A stretch of 12,688 bases of DNA from Sulfuricurvum sp. (GCA_022729835.1 DZBC01000032.1:1-12688), one strand, 5' to 3'; shown: positions 1 to 7,438, counted from the first letter of the stretch. The notes: generated from the sequence alone by a model not told the origin. Numbers and translations are program-made.

Positions 1-1581
1 CAACGCGACACACTCCAAAAGATTCGCCATGATTACGAGCATGCCCGCCTCTTTAGCTACTATGAAAACCGCCGCTTCAAGCTGTGCTATCACTACGGAA
101 ACAGTATTGCCAAATCGCTAAACGACCACGGCCTTGAACGCGTTCACGCATGGTGCGCTTACTACACTGAGGAGTTCGAAGCGGCCCAAAAGCTCTTTGC
201 CGATATCAACTTACGCTACGGCCAAAATGTCGAAGACACCTACGCCTTCGCCCTCAGTGCCGCGCGCACTGGGCAGTTAGATCTCTCAGCCCAAGCCCTG
301 ATGCGTATCGAGCACGAGCTCAATGATACCGATCAGTTCAAGGTAGCCCAACTCTACAGTGATATCGAGCAGCCGCAACGTGCCAAAGCCCTCTTGAGCG
401 GGTTGCCAAACAGCGAAGAGCGCGATGCGCTCTTGACCAAAATCAACAAAAGCCTCAAAAGCGACTACCGTGACAGCAGTGTTTCGACCGGTCTTTACTA
501 TAAACGGCGCGAAGGTGAGAAGGGCCGTCACTTTTTTGAAACGTACGCACTTCCTCTTGATCTGCATTACTACGCTACCGACTGGCATCTCTATATGCGT
601 AGCGAAGCCCTTTACATGTATGATGGATTTCTAGCCGACAGCAACGGAAGCTATCTAGAATTCGGGCTTGGCGAGAGTGACCCCCGCTCAGATATTGTGG
701 GTGATATCGGCTTTTATCCCACGCTGGGCTTTGAACTGCCTTGGCTCACGCTCGAGGTCGGCTCTACACCCCTGGGTGCGAAAATCACCCCAGAGCCCAT
801 CTGGTTGCTCGATCTGAGCCTAAAATCAGACGGCATGGGTGCCCATGTCGCTTTTGTACAAAAAAGCATCGAAGACACCATGCTCTCTTTTGTCGGAGAG
901 CGCGCCGAAAGAGGATCGCTCGAAGTCAATTGGGGACGTGTGCTCAAACGCGGATTTCAAGCCGGTATCAGCTACGATGCTTTGGTGACACTGAGTCTGG
1001 ATATGGAGTATTATCCGTGGATTCACGGCCTCAATGTGATGGAAAACCGAGAGTTCAAAACCGTTGCTGGAGCGATCTACCACAGCGCCAACGAAACCCT
1101 CTCCTACCTCGACTACGGTTTAATCTTTGTCTATGACAGCTACCGCTATAACAGCGACCTGTTTACCTACGGTCATGGCGGATACTTCAGCCCACAGGAC
1201 TTTTGGATGGGTAATTTTCTGATCGACACCGGTGACACCATTGCTTCAACGCTCTATTGGAAGCTAAAGGCATCCGCCGGATTTCAGGGCTATCTGGTTG
1301 AAGATATCGAAAAATACCCACTTGGCCTACCAGATGACACACTGCCGCAAAGCATACAACCCGGATACCGTAGCGGAGGCTTAGCCTACAAAGCCGCTTT
1401 TGGTAGCGGTGTACGCCTAAGCGATCACGTTGATCTTAGCATGGCGTTCTCTTTTGAAAAGATGTATAGCTACCAACTGATGCAGGCCGGTTTCTCGTTG
1501 ATCTACTTTTTTGACCGAGACCACCATAGTGTTCTGAAAAATTTCGAAGCGTCACATCATCTTGAAAAGATATTATATTAA
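1..1581 (+). CDS. BcsC-like TPR/outer-membrane beta-barrel exopolysaccharide export porin (5' end outside window)
   Basis: Frame 1 is open from base 1 to a TAA at 1579–1581, giving 526 visible residues; the start lies upstream. Visible residues about 1–140 are helical and TPR-like (for example AWCAYYTEEFEAAQKLFADI, then alternating short helices). Residues about 155–504 form an aromatic-rich barrel. The strongest marker is FTYGHGGYFSPQ at residues 388–399, the hallmark of the BcsC C-terminal domain (BCSC_C, PF05420); the preceding GVRLSD-type strands, an SxLSFxG segment and a WGRVLKRG segment also fit. In characterised systems BcsC is the outer-membrane channel through which cellulose leaves the cell, with a periplasmic TPR stalk facing the synthase. 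A beta-signal-like stretch, QAGFSLIY (495–502), is followed by a 22-residue charged tail ending in Tyr. The polymer exported here cannot be told from this gene; cellulose, acetylated cellulose or another beta-glucan are all possible. Family assignment is firm, substrate is inference. Confidence 0.88.
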   Translation, partial: QRDTLQKIRHDYEHARLFSYYENRRFKLCYHYGNSIAKSLNDHGLERVHAWCAYYTEEFEAAQKLFADINLRYGQNVEDTYAFALSAARTGQLDLSAQALMRIEHELNDTDQFKVAQLYSDIEQPQRAKALLSGLPNSEERDALLTKINKSLKSDYRDSSVSTGLYYKRREGEKGRHFFETYALPLDLHYYATDWHLYMRSEALYMYDGFLADSNGSYLEFGLGESDPRSDIVGDIGFYPTLGFELPWLTLEVGSTPLGAKITPEPIWLLDLSLKSDGMGAHVAFVQKSIEDTMLSFVGERAERGSLEVNWGRVLKRGFQAGISYDALVTLSLDMEYYPWIHGLNVMENREFKTVAGAIYHSANETLSYLDYGLIFVYDSYRYNSDLFTYGHGGYFSPQDFWMGNFLIDTGDTIASTLYWKLKASAGFQGYLVEDIEKYPLGLPDDTLPQSIQPGYRSGGLAYKAAFGSGVRLSDHVDLSMAFSFEKMYSYQLMQAGFSLIYFFDRDHHSVLKNFEASHHLEKILY

Positions 1582-1587
1582 CCACAG

Positions 1588-1593
1588 AAAGGA
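1588..1593 (+). promoter_or_regulatory. Ribosome binding site deciding the start of the first FlgO-like gene
   Basis: AAAGGA lies 7 nt before the ATG at 1601. The reading frame could be extended to a TTG at 1562 inside the porin gene, but that start has no comparable site and would put 13 charged residues ahead of the lipoprotein signal peptide. The ATG at 1601 is therefore preferred. Confidence 0.75.
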
Positions 1594-1600
1594 CTTATTC

Positions 1601-2185
1601 ATGATCAACACTACACTCCTTATCGCTGCGCTCTGGCTGCTTTTTGGTTGTGCACCCAAAAGCCTCGTCGATGTTTCGAACTTCAAAGAAGGGGTGCAAC
1701 GTATTTCCACCAATCTACTCTATGGTGTTGAACATCCCCTTAATGAGCGTATTGTCGTGTTGACTTCGCTTGTCGGTATTGACGATCTAGAACACTCCTC
1801 CTCTTTTGGACGCCTTTTCTCCGAATCGCTGATGACGGACTTCAAACTAAGAGGCTGGCGCGTGATCGAGTACCGCGGTACCGATATCGTCACCCTCTCC
1901 AAAGAGGGCGAATTTCTGCTCAATCGCGGTCGTCTCAAAGATGTACCCAAAGAGGCACTGGTACTCGTCGGCACCTATGGACGCTACAAAGAGGCACTGG
2001 TCGTCAACACCCGCTTGATCGATCTAAATGCCAATGAACTGCTCTCTGCAGCGAGCGTTTCGATCCATGATGCCGAATCCTTGCGGATGGCCCTACTCGA
2101 AACCAACACAACAGCCCCTTACCGCGTTGATATTAAAGCTGATGACTGTAAAAGTGCCCACCAATGCTGGAGTGTACTGCCATGA
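1601..2185 (+). CDS. FlgO-family outer-membrane lipoprotein (first of two)
   Basis: This 194-residue protein starts with a lipoprotein signal, with the lipobox LFGC and the lipidated Cys at residue 17; residue +2 is Ala, not Asp, which suggests outer-membrane sorting. Residues about 35–157 match the FlgO domain pattern: a beta strand plus a SLVGIDDLEHSSSFGRLFSE motif (56–75), RGWRVIEYRG (84–93), GEFLLNRG (103–110), VLVGTYGRY (121–129) and VVNTRLIDL (134–142). FlgO was named for a Vibrio outer-membrane lipoprotein of the flagellar H-ring region, but the domain also occurs outside flagellar loci. No flagellar gene is present here; the neighbours are an export porin and surface proteins, so a periplasmic or outer-membrane scaffold role around the porin is a reasonable inference. 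The C-terminus has two Cys (183, 189) that could pair. It lies 19 nt after the porin gene and overlaps the next gene by 4 nt. Confidence 0.82.
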   Translation: MINTTLLIAALWLLFGCAPKSLVDVSNFKEGVQRISTNLLYGVEHPLNERIVVLTSLVGIDDLEHSSSFGRLFSESLMTDFKLRGWRVIEYRGTDIVTLSKEGEFLLNRGRLKDVPKEALVLVGTYGRYKEALVVNTRLIDLNANELLSAASVSIHDAESLRMALLETNTTAPYRVDIKADDCKSAHQCWSVLP

Positions 2186-2763
2186 AAAGAACGACACCGT
2201 TTGCGGCGTTGGCACTCATCATACTTTTTGGTGGCTGCCAAAAACAAGGTGACCTCGAAGCCAAACACTATGCCAAAGTGCCCTGCGACGTCAATCGCGG
2301 CATCAAAGAGTATTACAACGTTGAAGTAGACTATATCACCCTCGCCCATGAGGCCATATCTGCGATGCTCAAAACCATTGAAACCGTTCCCTCAAAGGTG
2401 TTGGTCACTGACTTCGTCGATTTGACCTCGCTGGAGAACTTCTCGCAACTGGGCTACGTCTTTTCCAACAGTGTCAAAAACGCTTTGATCCACCAATACA
2501 ACATCAATGTTATTGAAGCCGAAGTCTCAAAATACTTCAAGATCTCCGGCAACGGACTCAAAATCCTCTCGCGCGACGTCAACACGATCCGAACCCAAAG
2601 CTTTGATGTTACCCGCGCAGTCGTCGGTACGTATACCTATAGTGACGAAGAGATCATTATTTTTGTCAAACTCATTGATCTGGAAACCGGCATCATCGAA
2701 GGCTCCTTTGCCAAAAAACTGCCGATGAACTGTGAGATGATGCATCTGCTCTCACGCAAATAA
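2182..2763 (+). CDS. FlgO-family outer-membrane lipoprotein (second of two)
   Basis: This 193-residue lipoprotein has the lipobox FGGC, with Cys at residue 19. The start is the ATG at 2182, which overlaps the previous stop as ATGA and has GGAG 9 nt upstream (2169–2172). An upstream in-frame ATG at 2164 is less likely because it would add six residues before the signal peptide. Residues about 55–176 carry a second FlgO-type domain: VLVTDFVDLTSLENFSQLG (73–91), a central helix, LKILSRD (126–132), AVVGTYTY (146–153) and FVKLIDLETG (161–170). It is clearly related to its neighbour in pattern but diverged in sequence, so the pair is an old duplication or two separately recruited members rather than a recent copy. 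A heteromeric ring or stacked assembly is a possible role, by analogy with FlgO family members. Two extra Cys (35, 184) flank the domain and could form a disulphide in the periplasm. Confidence 0.8.
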   Translation: MKRTTPFAALALIILFGGCQKQGDLEAKHYAKVPCDVNRGIKEYYNVEVDYITLAHEAISAMLKTIETVPSKVLVTDFVDLTSLENFSQLGYVFSNSVKNALIHQYNINVIEAEVSKYFKISGNGLKILSRDVNTIRTQSFDVTRAVVGTYTYSDEEIIIFVKLIDLETGIIEGSFAKKLPMNCEMMHLLSRK

Positions 2764-2775
2764 AAGGAGTGATTC

Positions 2776-3210
2776 ATGTTGAAAACATTTATATTGATTG
2801 CGACGGCCACGCTAACCCTTTGGGCACAACAAAGCGTGGTCGCCAAAAGCGATCTGGATCTCTATCAAAACCCCAATGATCGCGCCCTTAAAAAAGAGCG
2901 TCACTTTCAAAAAGGCGATCGCGTCGAAGTGTACGGCTGCGACCGTTTTGGATGGTGTCGTGTTGATCGCGGCTATGTCAAAGGATATAAGCTTGGGCTA
3001 GGGCGCTCCACCCAAACCGTCGTCCGTTCCAAATCCTCGGCTCCTGCCATAGTAACCGAAAAGATCGACCTCTCGCTGTATGAACCACACTTGGCACCTG
3101 AGCACAACCGTTCGAACACGCCTACGCCAACGCTTTCGACTTCGGAAACACCCTATACACACTATTTTGAACCAAAATCTGCCCGCCTAAACGTACATGT
3201 AACGCCATGA
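2776..3210 (+). CDS. Secreted small SH3-like domain protein
   Basis: This 144-residue protein has a strong ribosome binding site, AAAAGGAG (2762–2769), which overlaps the previous stop codon and lies 6 nt from the ATG. Residues 1–17 look like a type I signal peptide with likely cleavage after LWA; there is no lipobox, so unlike its neighbours it is probably soluble. Residues about 20–75 resemble a bacterial SH3 (SH3b) fold: an LDLYQNPN strand, FQKGDRVEVYG, then CDRFGWCRVD and GYVKGYKLG. Two Cys (55, 61) sit six residues apart in the position where SH3 proteins usually read WxKV, and could form a disulphide. The rest (76–144) is low-complexity, rich in Ser, Thr and Pro, with no recognised domain. 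SH3b domains often bind peptidoglycan or peptides, which would suit a link between envelope layers, but no ligand can be assigned. The stop overlaps the next start as ATGA. Confidence 0.7.
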   Translation: MLKTFILIATATLTLWAQQSVVAKSDLDLYQNPNDRALKKERHFQKGDRVEVYGCDRFGWCRVDRGYVKGYKLGLGRSTQTVVRSKSSAPAIVTEKIDLSLYEPHLAPEHNRSNTPTPTLSTSETPYTHYFEPKSARLNVHVTP

Positions 3211-4475
3211 TACAATTTACTACGCTCCTTGCTTGGCTGCTACTCTTTAGTGCCTGCCAAACATCACAAGACGGCAATCGATACACCGGATCGTGCGCCT
3301 CGGCTCCTGTCGCATATCCGCTCAGAACCGGACAAAAAATCATCTTCTCTTCCCGCGATCTGGCTACCAATCGCCTACGCTACGATGACGGCTACGATCC
3401 CGTCGGTGCCGAGAGACTTTTTAGCGCATCGTCGGGCGGAATCGTCCAAGACGCACGCTACGCGCTACAATGGCAAGACAACGAAGCCGCCCCTATCGAC
3501 GATGTAAACAGCGCCGAAGCCTATTGCGAAAGCCTAACACTTGGCCAATATGCTGACTGGCGTCTACCCAATAGCTATGAGCTGCTCACCCTCGTCAATC
3601 TTGGTGCCTCCACTAATGCCAAAGAGAGCTCCTTTTCGGTCATGCCTTTTGGAGACTACTACAGTGCCGATCGACTCAAACAGGCCCAAAAAGTCTATAT
3701 GCTCCGCTTTAATCGCAATGATTTTACGATCATTCTGGCTCCGGAAACGGGCGAACAAACCACGCTCTACGGTATATTGATCTCACGCACACAAAATCCT
3801 TTTTATAATAATGATGGCTACCTCGCATCACTTTCAATCACAGAGACCTACCGTAATGAAGTCAACACAACGACCGTCGAAACTGTCAAACGCTACGATC
3901 AAAATTCAGGTCTTCCACTTGGCGAAGAGATCTATGTATCGGTTGAGCCCAATCCTTTTGATGTAGAACCAGAAGCGCTCAATAACCGCTATGTCAAATG
4001 TATCCGAGGCAAAGCGCTCGATCTGGGTTATTTCGAGCGCGATCAGCAAAATGAGGTCGTCACAGATAAGCGCAGCGGATTGATGTGGCAGGATAATATT
4101 GATGTTGTAGACCAGACCGTACGCTGGGGCGAAGCGATCGACTATTGCTCCGCGCTCAATCTAGGTGGGCATAAAGATTGGCGCCTTCCTACCATCACAG
4201 AACTCGCTTCCATCGTCAACTACCGCGAAGAGAGCGATTTTGTTTTGCACGACACCTTCCGCTACAACTGCCCCTGCCGATATCACTCAAACTCCAATGG
4301 ATGCTTCGAAGAAGAGGATCTTTTCTGCCAACAGGCCAACTACCAGCTCAATACCTGCGGTCCCATCGATCAGCGTATAGAGCGCAATGCACTCATCCAA
4401 GAAAATGCCTACGATTTGAACAATTCGGAGCCTTATTTTAGAGTACGTTGCGTCCGTTGTGGAGCAGCGTCATGA
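3207..4475 (+). CDS. Lipoprotein with two DUF1566 (Lcl_C-type) domains
   Basis: This 422-residue protein has a lipobox ending FSAC, with the lipidated Cys at residue 17. Two copies of the DUF1566/Lcl_C domain (PF07603) are visible. The first spans about 75–200, with LQWQDN (87–92) and ADWRLPN (116–122). The second spans about 278–418, with GLMWQDN (291–297) and KDWRLPT (323–329), followed by a TELASIV helix. The paired motifs GLMWQ and DWRLP are diagnostic of the family, which is related to the C-type-lectin/sulfatase-modifying fold and includes the C-terminal domain of the Legionella Lcl adhesin, implicated in binding sulfated polysaccharide. The C-terminal part is Cys-rich (a CPC pair, later single Cys, and a final CVRC), suggesting several disulphides. 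Next to a BcsC-like porin, a role in binding the exported polymer or a host or mineral surface is a fair inference. No clear Shine–Dalgarno is seen before 3207, so translation is probably coupled through the ATGA overlap. Confidence 0.82.
   Translation: MIQFTTLLAWLLLFSACQTSQDGNRYTGSCASAPVAYPLRTGQKIIFSSRDLATNRLRYDDGYDPVGAERLFSASSGGIVQDARYALQWQDNEAAPIDDVNSAEAYCESLTLGQYADWRLPNSYELLTLVNLGASTNAKESSFSVMPFGDYYSADRLKQAQKVYMLRFNRNDFTIILAPETGEQTTLYGILISRTQNPFYNNDGYLASLSITETYRNEVNTTTVETVKRYDQNSGLPLGEEIYVSVEPNPFDVEPEALNNRYVKCIRGKALDLGYFERDQQNEVVTDKRSGLMWQDNIDVVDQTVRWGEAIDYCSALNLGGHKDWRLPTITELASIVNYREESDFVLHDTFRYNCPCRYHSNSNGCFEEEDLFCQQANYQLNTCGPIDQRIERNALIQENAYDLNNSEPYFRVRCVRCGAAS
4461..4464 (+). promoter_or_regulatory. 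Ribosome binding site deciding the start of the Ig-repeat lipoprotein
   Basis: GGAG lies 7 nt before the ATG at 4472 (10 nt before an adjacent ATG at 4475). The frame can be extended to a TTG at 4448, but that would insert eight residues before a classic lipoprotein signal and lacks a site of its own. Confidence 0.6.
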
Positions 4476-7438
4476 TGCGCCTACTCACCCTTCTTGCCCT
4501 TTTGCTGCTGCTCGTCGGATGCAACGGCGGTTCTCATGAAAATCAAGAAGAGGAACCCAATGATACTAATGCAAGCACTTTGCGCCTTCAACTAGACGAC
4601 ACGCCGATCCATCCGGGCACCTCCACGCCGGCGCGTCTCTATCTCGACGAATCCACCTCCATTCGCGAAGTGACCCCCAAAGCACTCTGGTACAGTCATG
4701 ATATCAATACGGCCTATTTTGATAATGGTCGCATTCATGCCCAACGTGCTGGAGAGGCCAGATTCACCATCACCGTCGATGCGCATGAGTATAACCGCAC
4801 GGTGACGATTGAAGATGCCCTGCCCGATCTCCTACAATGCAGTGCCCAAACACCCAATCCACACACGGACACCTCAACGCAACTGCGTTGTAGCGCCCAT
4901 TTTGACGACAACACGTCACAAGAAGTCACTTATGATATTGTTTGGTATCTCTATGCCTCAGCCTTCACTTTAAGTGTTGACAGACGCTTACATGTAAAGC
5001 AAAAAGAGACTCACTTTATTCGTGCAAAATTCCTCAACCGAGAAACCAATCTCACCATCGAAGCACTGGAAAGCCCGCTCTTGGGTTTGTCGCTCTCTCG
5101 AGAGAGTCTGAGCCTGCACGAAGGAACCAAACAAGCACTCCAGTTGTATGCGCACTATGGCGACGGATGGGTACAGGAGGTGAGCGCCGACGCCAACTGG
5201 AGCAGTACTACTCCCGAAGTAGCCGCAGTCGATTCAGGAAACGTCAGCGCCCACACTCGCGGCAAAACCCTTATCAGAGCGACCTTTGGCGGTTATACTT
5301 CAGAACTCACAATCGATGTCAAACGTGCGGCACTTCAGCGCTTAGAGCTAAGCGTACCACAAAGCCCATGGCCCTATTTAGCACAAGAATCACAGATCAT
5401 CGGAATTGAACGATGCATCGAAGCGACCGCTTATTACGACGACGGTTCAAGCCAACGCGTCACCGATGACATCCAATGGCGGATACTTGAGGGCCTTCTT
5501 CCACTCAAGAAAGCCAACTGTTTCCTTAGCCAAAAGGCCAACGATGCCCGCATCGAAGCACATTTTGGGGAGATGCTCACCCCTTTGCATCTCCCGCTCA
5601 AAGAGGGTGCACTTCAATCTTTTGATCTCATCTTCCCGACCACATCCATTGAACCTAGTTTTCAAACCACGCTTCAACCCTTTCTCAGCGATGCATCGGG
5701 AACCGTTTACCCCATCGAAAATGGTGTTTTTATGCACTCCTCCAACACCCAGATCGCAACCGTTGATTCGATCATGCCCTATCAAGGCCGATTTTGGGCG
5801 CATAAACCCGGTCCGGTGCGTATCGACGCGTCCTATGGTTCCCTTCGCTCAAGCAGAACCCTCCTTATCGAAGGAGCCCAGTTGCTGCGCATCGTTTTTG
5901 ATCCAATGCCTACCAATCCGTTAAGTGTGGGCGCACACGTTGCACTCAAAGCCTATGGTTATTTCTCCGACGGTAGCTACCAGGAACTTGGGGCATCGCT
6001 ACAGTACACCAGTAGCAACCCTTTTGTGGCCAACGTCGATCTCAACCAAACCCAAACAACGCTCAACGCCCTTTCAGTCGGATCAACCACGATTTCTGCG
6101 CGCTTTGAGAGTGTTATGAGCAGCTTTGATCTCAATGTGACCGCGCCTTCATTGAGTGCCTTGCAACTTATCGCCCCTGCGCCTACACTCAAACGTTCCG
6201 ACGAAATGCGCCTAGAAGCCGTAGGTATCTACAGCAACGGCGAACGTAGAGACTTCAGCGACGTGGTCACGTGGAGTAGCTATCCGACGCAAATCGCAAC
6301 CGTTGGCACTGATGGAACCCTCTTTGGCGCCAATATCGGCACCGCAGTAGTCACCATTACGTATGGCACTCTCTCTGACACCGCAACCGTCGAAGTGATC
6401 GAACCCGACCTGCTCTCAATCAAGATCCAACCCGACGCATTGGAAGTCGATGTCAATGCAATCGTGCAAATGCGGGCCATTGCTATCTACAAAGACGGAC
6501 GACGTGACGATATCACCTCACGTGTCACATGGCGTTCACTCTATCCACAAAAAGCATCGGTCGACACCACTGGCCTTGTGCGCGGCCTAGAAGTCGGATC
6601 AGCCGAAATTGCAGCCTACTATAAAGGATATGAAGCGGTCCAAGAGCTGAGTGTTTATAAATCGCCAAAAGCCATTGTGATGGTTGTTCCATCGCAGAGC
6701 ATGGATGCCAATACCACTTTGGAGCTACGTTGTGATCTTTACTACAGTGACGGCTCTAAAAGCAATATCACCACCCAAGCAATTTGGTCGAGCTCCAGCC
6801 CTACTGTAGCCACCATCGAACAAAACGGTACACTGAGCGCTTGGAGTGTTGGCACAACACGTATCAAGGTGGTGTATAAAGGGTTTGAAGCAGTACAAGA
6901 GATAAGTGTTTATAAATCGCCAAAAGCCATTGTGATGGTTGCTCCATCGCAGAGCATGGATGCCAATACCACTATGGAGTTACGTTGTGATCTTTACTAC
7001 AGTGACGGCTCTAAAAGCAATATCACCACCCAAGCAATTTGGTCGAGTTCCAACCCTACCGTAGCCACCATCGAACAAAACGGTACACTGAGCGCTTGGA
7101 GTGTCGGCACATCGCGCATTAAGGTAGAATATGAAGGGTTTGAAGTGGTGCAGGAGTTCAGTGTTTATAAATCGCCAAAAGCCATTGTGATGGTTGTTCC
7201 ATCGCAGAGCATGGATGCCAATACCACTTTGGAGCTACGTTGTGATCTTTACTACAGTGACGGCTCTAAAAGCAATATCACCACCCAAGCAATTTGGTCG
7301 AGTTCCAACCCTACCGTAGCCACCATCGAACAAAACGGTACACTGAGCGCTTGGAGTGTCGGCACATCAGAAATTGAGGTGGAATATGAAGAGTACAGGA
7401 GCAGTACAACGATCACGGTCACTGGAACCACGCCCTAG
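4472..7438 (+). CDS. Large lipoprotein of about eleven bacterial Ig-like (BIG2) domains
   Basis: This 988-residue protein starts with a textbook lipoprotein signal (LVGC, Cys at residue 17) and overlaps the upstream gene as ATGA. After a short acidic linker (about 18–35) it consists almost wholly of Ig-like domains of 80–95 residues. Each tends to show a YSDGS-type turn, then W(S/R)SSxPxVA, an (N/D)GTL strand and an (A/S)VGTxxIxxxY strand; the pattern is clearest from about residue 200 onward and is the BIG2 pattern (PF02368). The first two domains are more diverged. Domains 9–11 (residues 727–811, 812–896, 897–981) are nearly identical. No C-terminal anchor, sorting signal or catalytic domain follows; the protein ends in ITVTGTTP just after the last strand, so the only anchor is the N-terminal lipid. 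Such proteins usually act as extended stalks, adhesins or matrix-binding rods. Being last in an export operon suggests a surface or matrix role. Whether it is surface-exposed or periplasmic cannot be seen. Confidence 0.85.
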   Translation: MMRLLTLLALLLLLVGCNGGSHENQEEEPNDTNASTLRLQLDDTPIHPGTSTPARLYLDESTSIREVTPKALWYSHDINTAYFDNGRIHAQRAGEARFTITVDAHEYNRTVTIEDALPDLLQCSAQTPNPHTDTSTQLRCSAHFDDNTSQEVTYDIVWYLYASAFTLSVDRRLHVKQKETHFIRAKFLNRETNLTIEALESPLLGLSLSRESLSLHEGTKQALQLYAHYGDGWVQEVSADANWSSTTPEVAAVDSGNVSAHTRGKTLIRATFGGYTSELTIDVKRAALQRLELSVPQSPWPYLAQESQIIGIERCIEATAYYDDGSSQRVTDDIQWRILEGLLPLKKANCFLSQKANDARIEAHFGEMLTPLHLPLKEGALQSFDLIFPTTSIEPSFQTTLQPFLSDASGTVYPIENGVFMHSSNTQIATVDSIMPYQGRFWAHKPGPVRIDASYGSLRSSRTLLIEGAQLLRIVFDPMPTNPLSVGAHVALKAYGYFSDGSYQELGASLQYTSSNPFVANVDLNQTQTTLNALSVGSTTISARFESVMSSFDLNVTAPSLSALQLIAPAPTLKRSDEMRLEAVGIYSNGERRDFSDVVTWSSYPTQIATVGTDGTLFGANIGTAVVTITYGTLSDTATVEVIEPDLLSIKIQPDALEVDVNAIVQMRAIAIYKDGRRDDITSRVTWRSLYPQKASVDTTGLVRGLEVGSAEIAAYYKGYEAVQELSVYKSPKAIVMVVPSQSMDANTTLELRCDLYYSDGSKSNITTQAIWSSSSPTVATIEQNGTLSAWSVGTTRIKVVYKGFEAVQEISVYKSPKAIVMVAPSQSMDANTTMELRCDLYYSDGSKSNITTQAIWSSSNPTVATIEQNGTLSAWSVGTSRIKVEYEGFEVVQEFSVYKSPKAIVMVVPSQSMDANTTLELRCDLYYSDGSKSNITTQAIWSSSNPTVATIEQNGTLSAWSVGTSEIEVEYEEYRSSTTITVTGTTP
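6650..7414 (+). repeat. Three tandem 255-bp coding repeats (Ig-like domains 9–11)
   Basis: Three in-frame units of exactly 255 bp (85 codons) run at 6650–6904, 6905–7159 and 7160–7414. Over the first roughly 210 bp, units 2 and 3 differ at only three positions, and units 1 and 3 at about four. Synonymous sites are as conserved as the rest, so the copies expanded or were homogenised recently. Unit 3 matches unit 1 at its 5' variable sites (7197 and two near 7230) and unit 2 at its 3' variable sites (around 7303–7360). The last 45 bp of unit 3 diverge to form the C-terminal strand of the protein. Confidence 0.95.

Noticed and set aside
741..1136. Open frame of 131 codons on the + strand inside the porin gene
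   Set aside because: Out of frame with the BcsC-type barrel, whose signature motif lies just downstream in frame 1; the shadow translation is rich in Arg and Cys without pattern.
5447..5803. Open frame of 118 codons on the - strand inside the Ig-repeat gene
   Set aside because: Antisense to a gene with clear domain structure; no recognisable motif, signal or start site.
5406..5924. Open frame of 172 codons on the + strand inside the Ig-repeat gene
   Set aside because: It lies wholly within the long lipoprotein gene in another frame, has no ribosome binding site, and its translation is basic and low in sense (many Ser, Arg, Pro). The true frame has a signal peptide and repeated domains.
6650..7414. 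Regular repeats considered as a CRISPR-like or intergenic array
   Set aside because: The unit is 255 bp, a multiple of three, in frame and without spacers; it encodes Ig-like domains.
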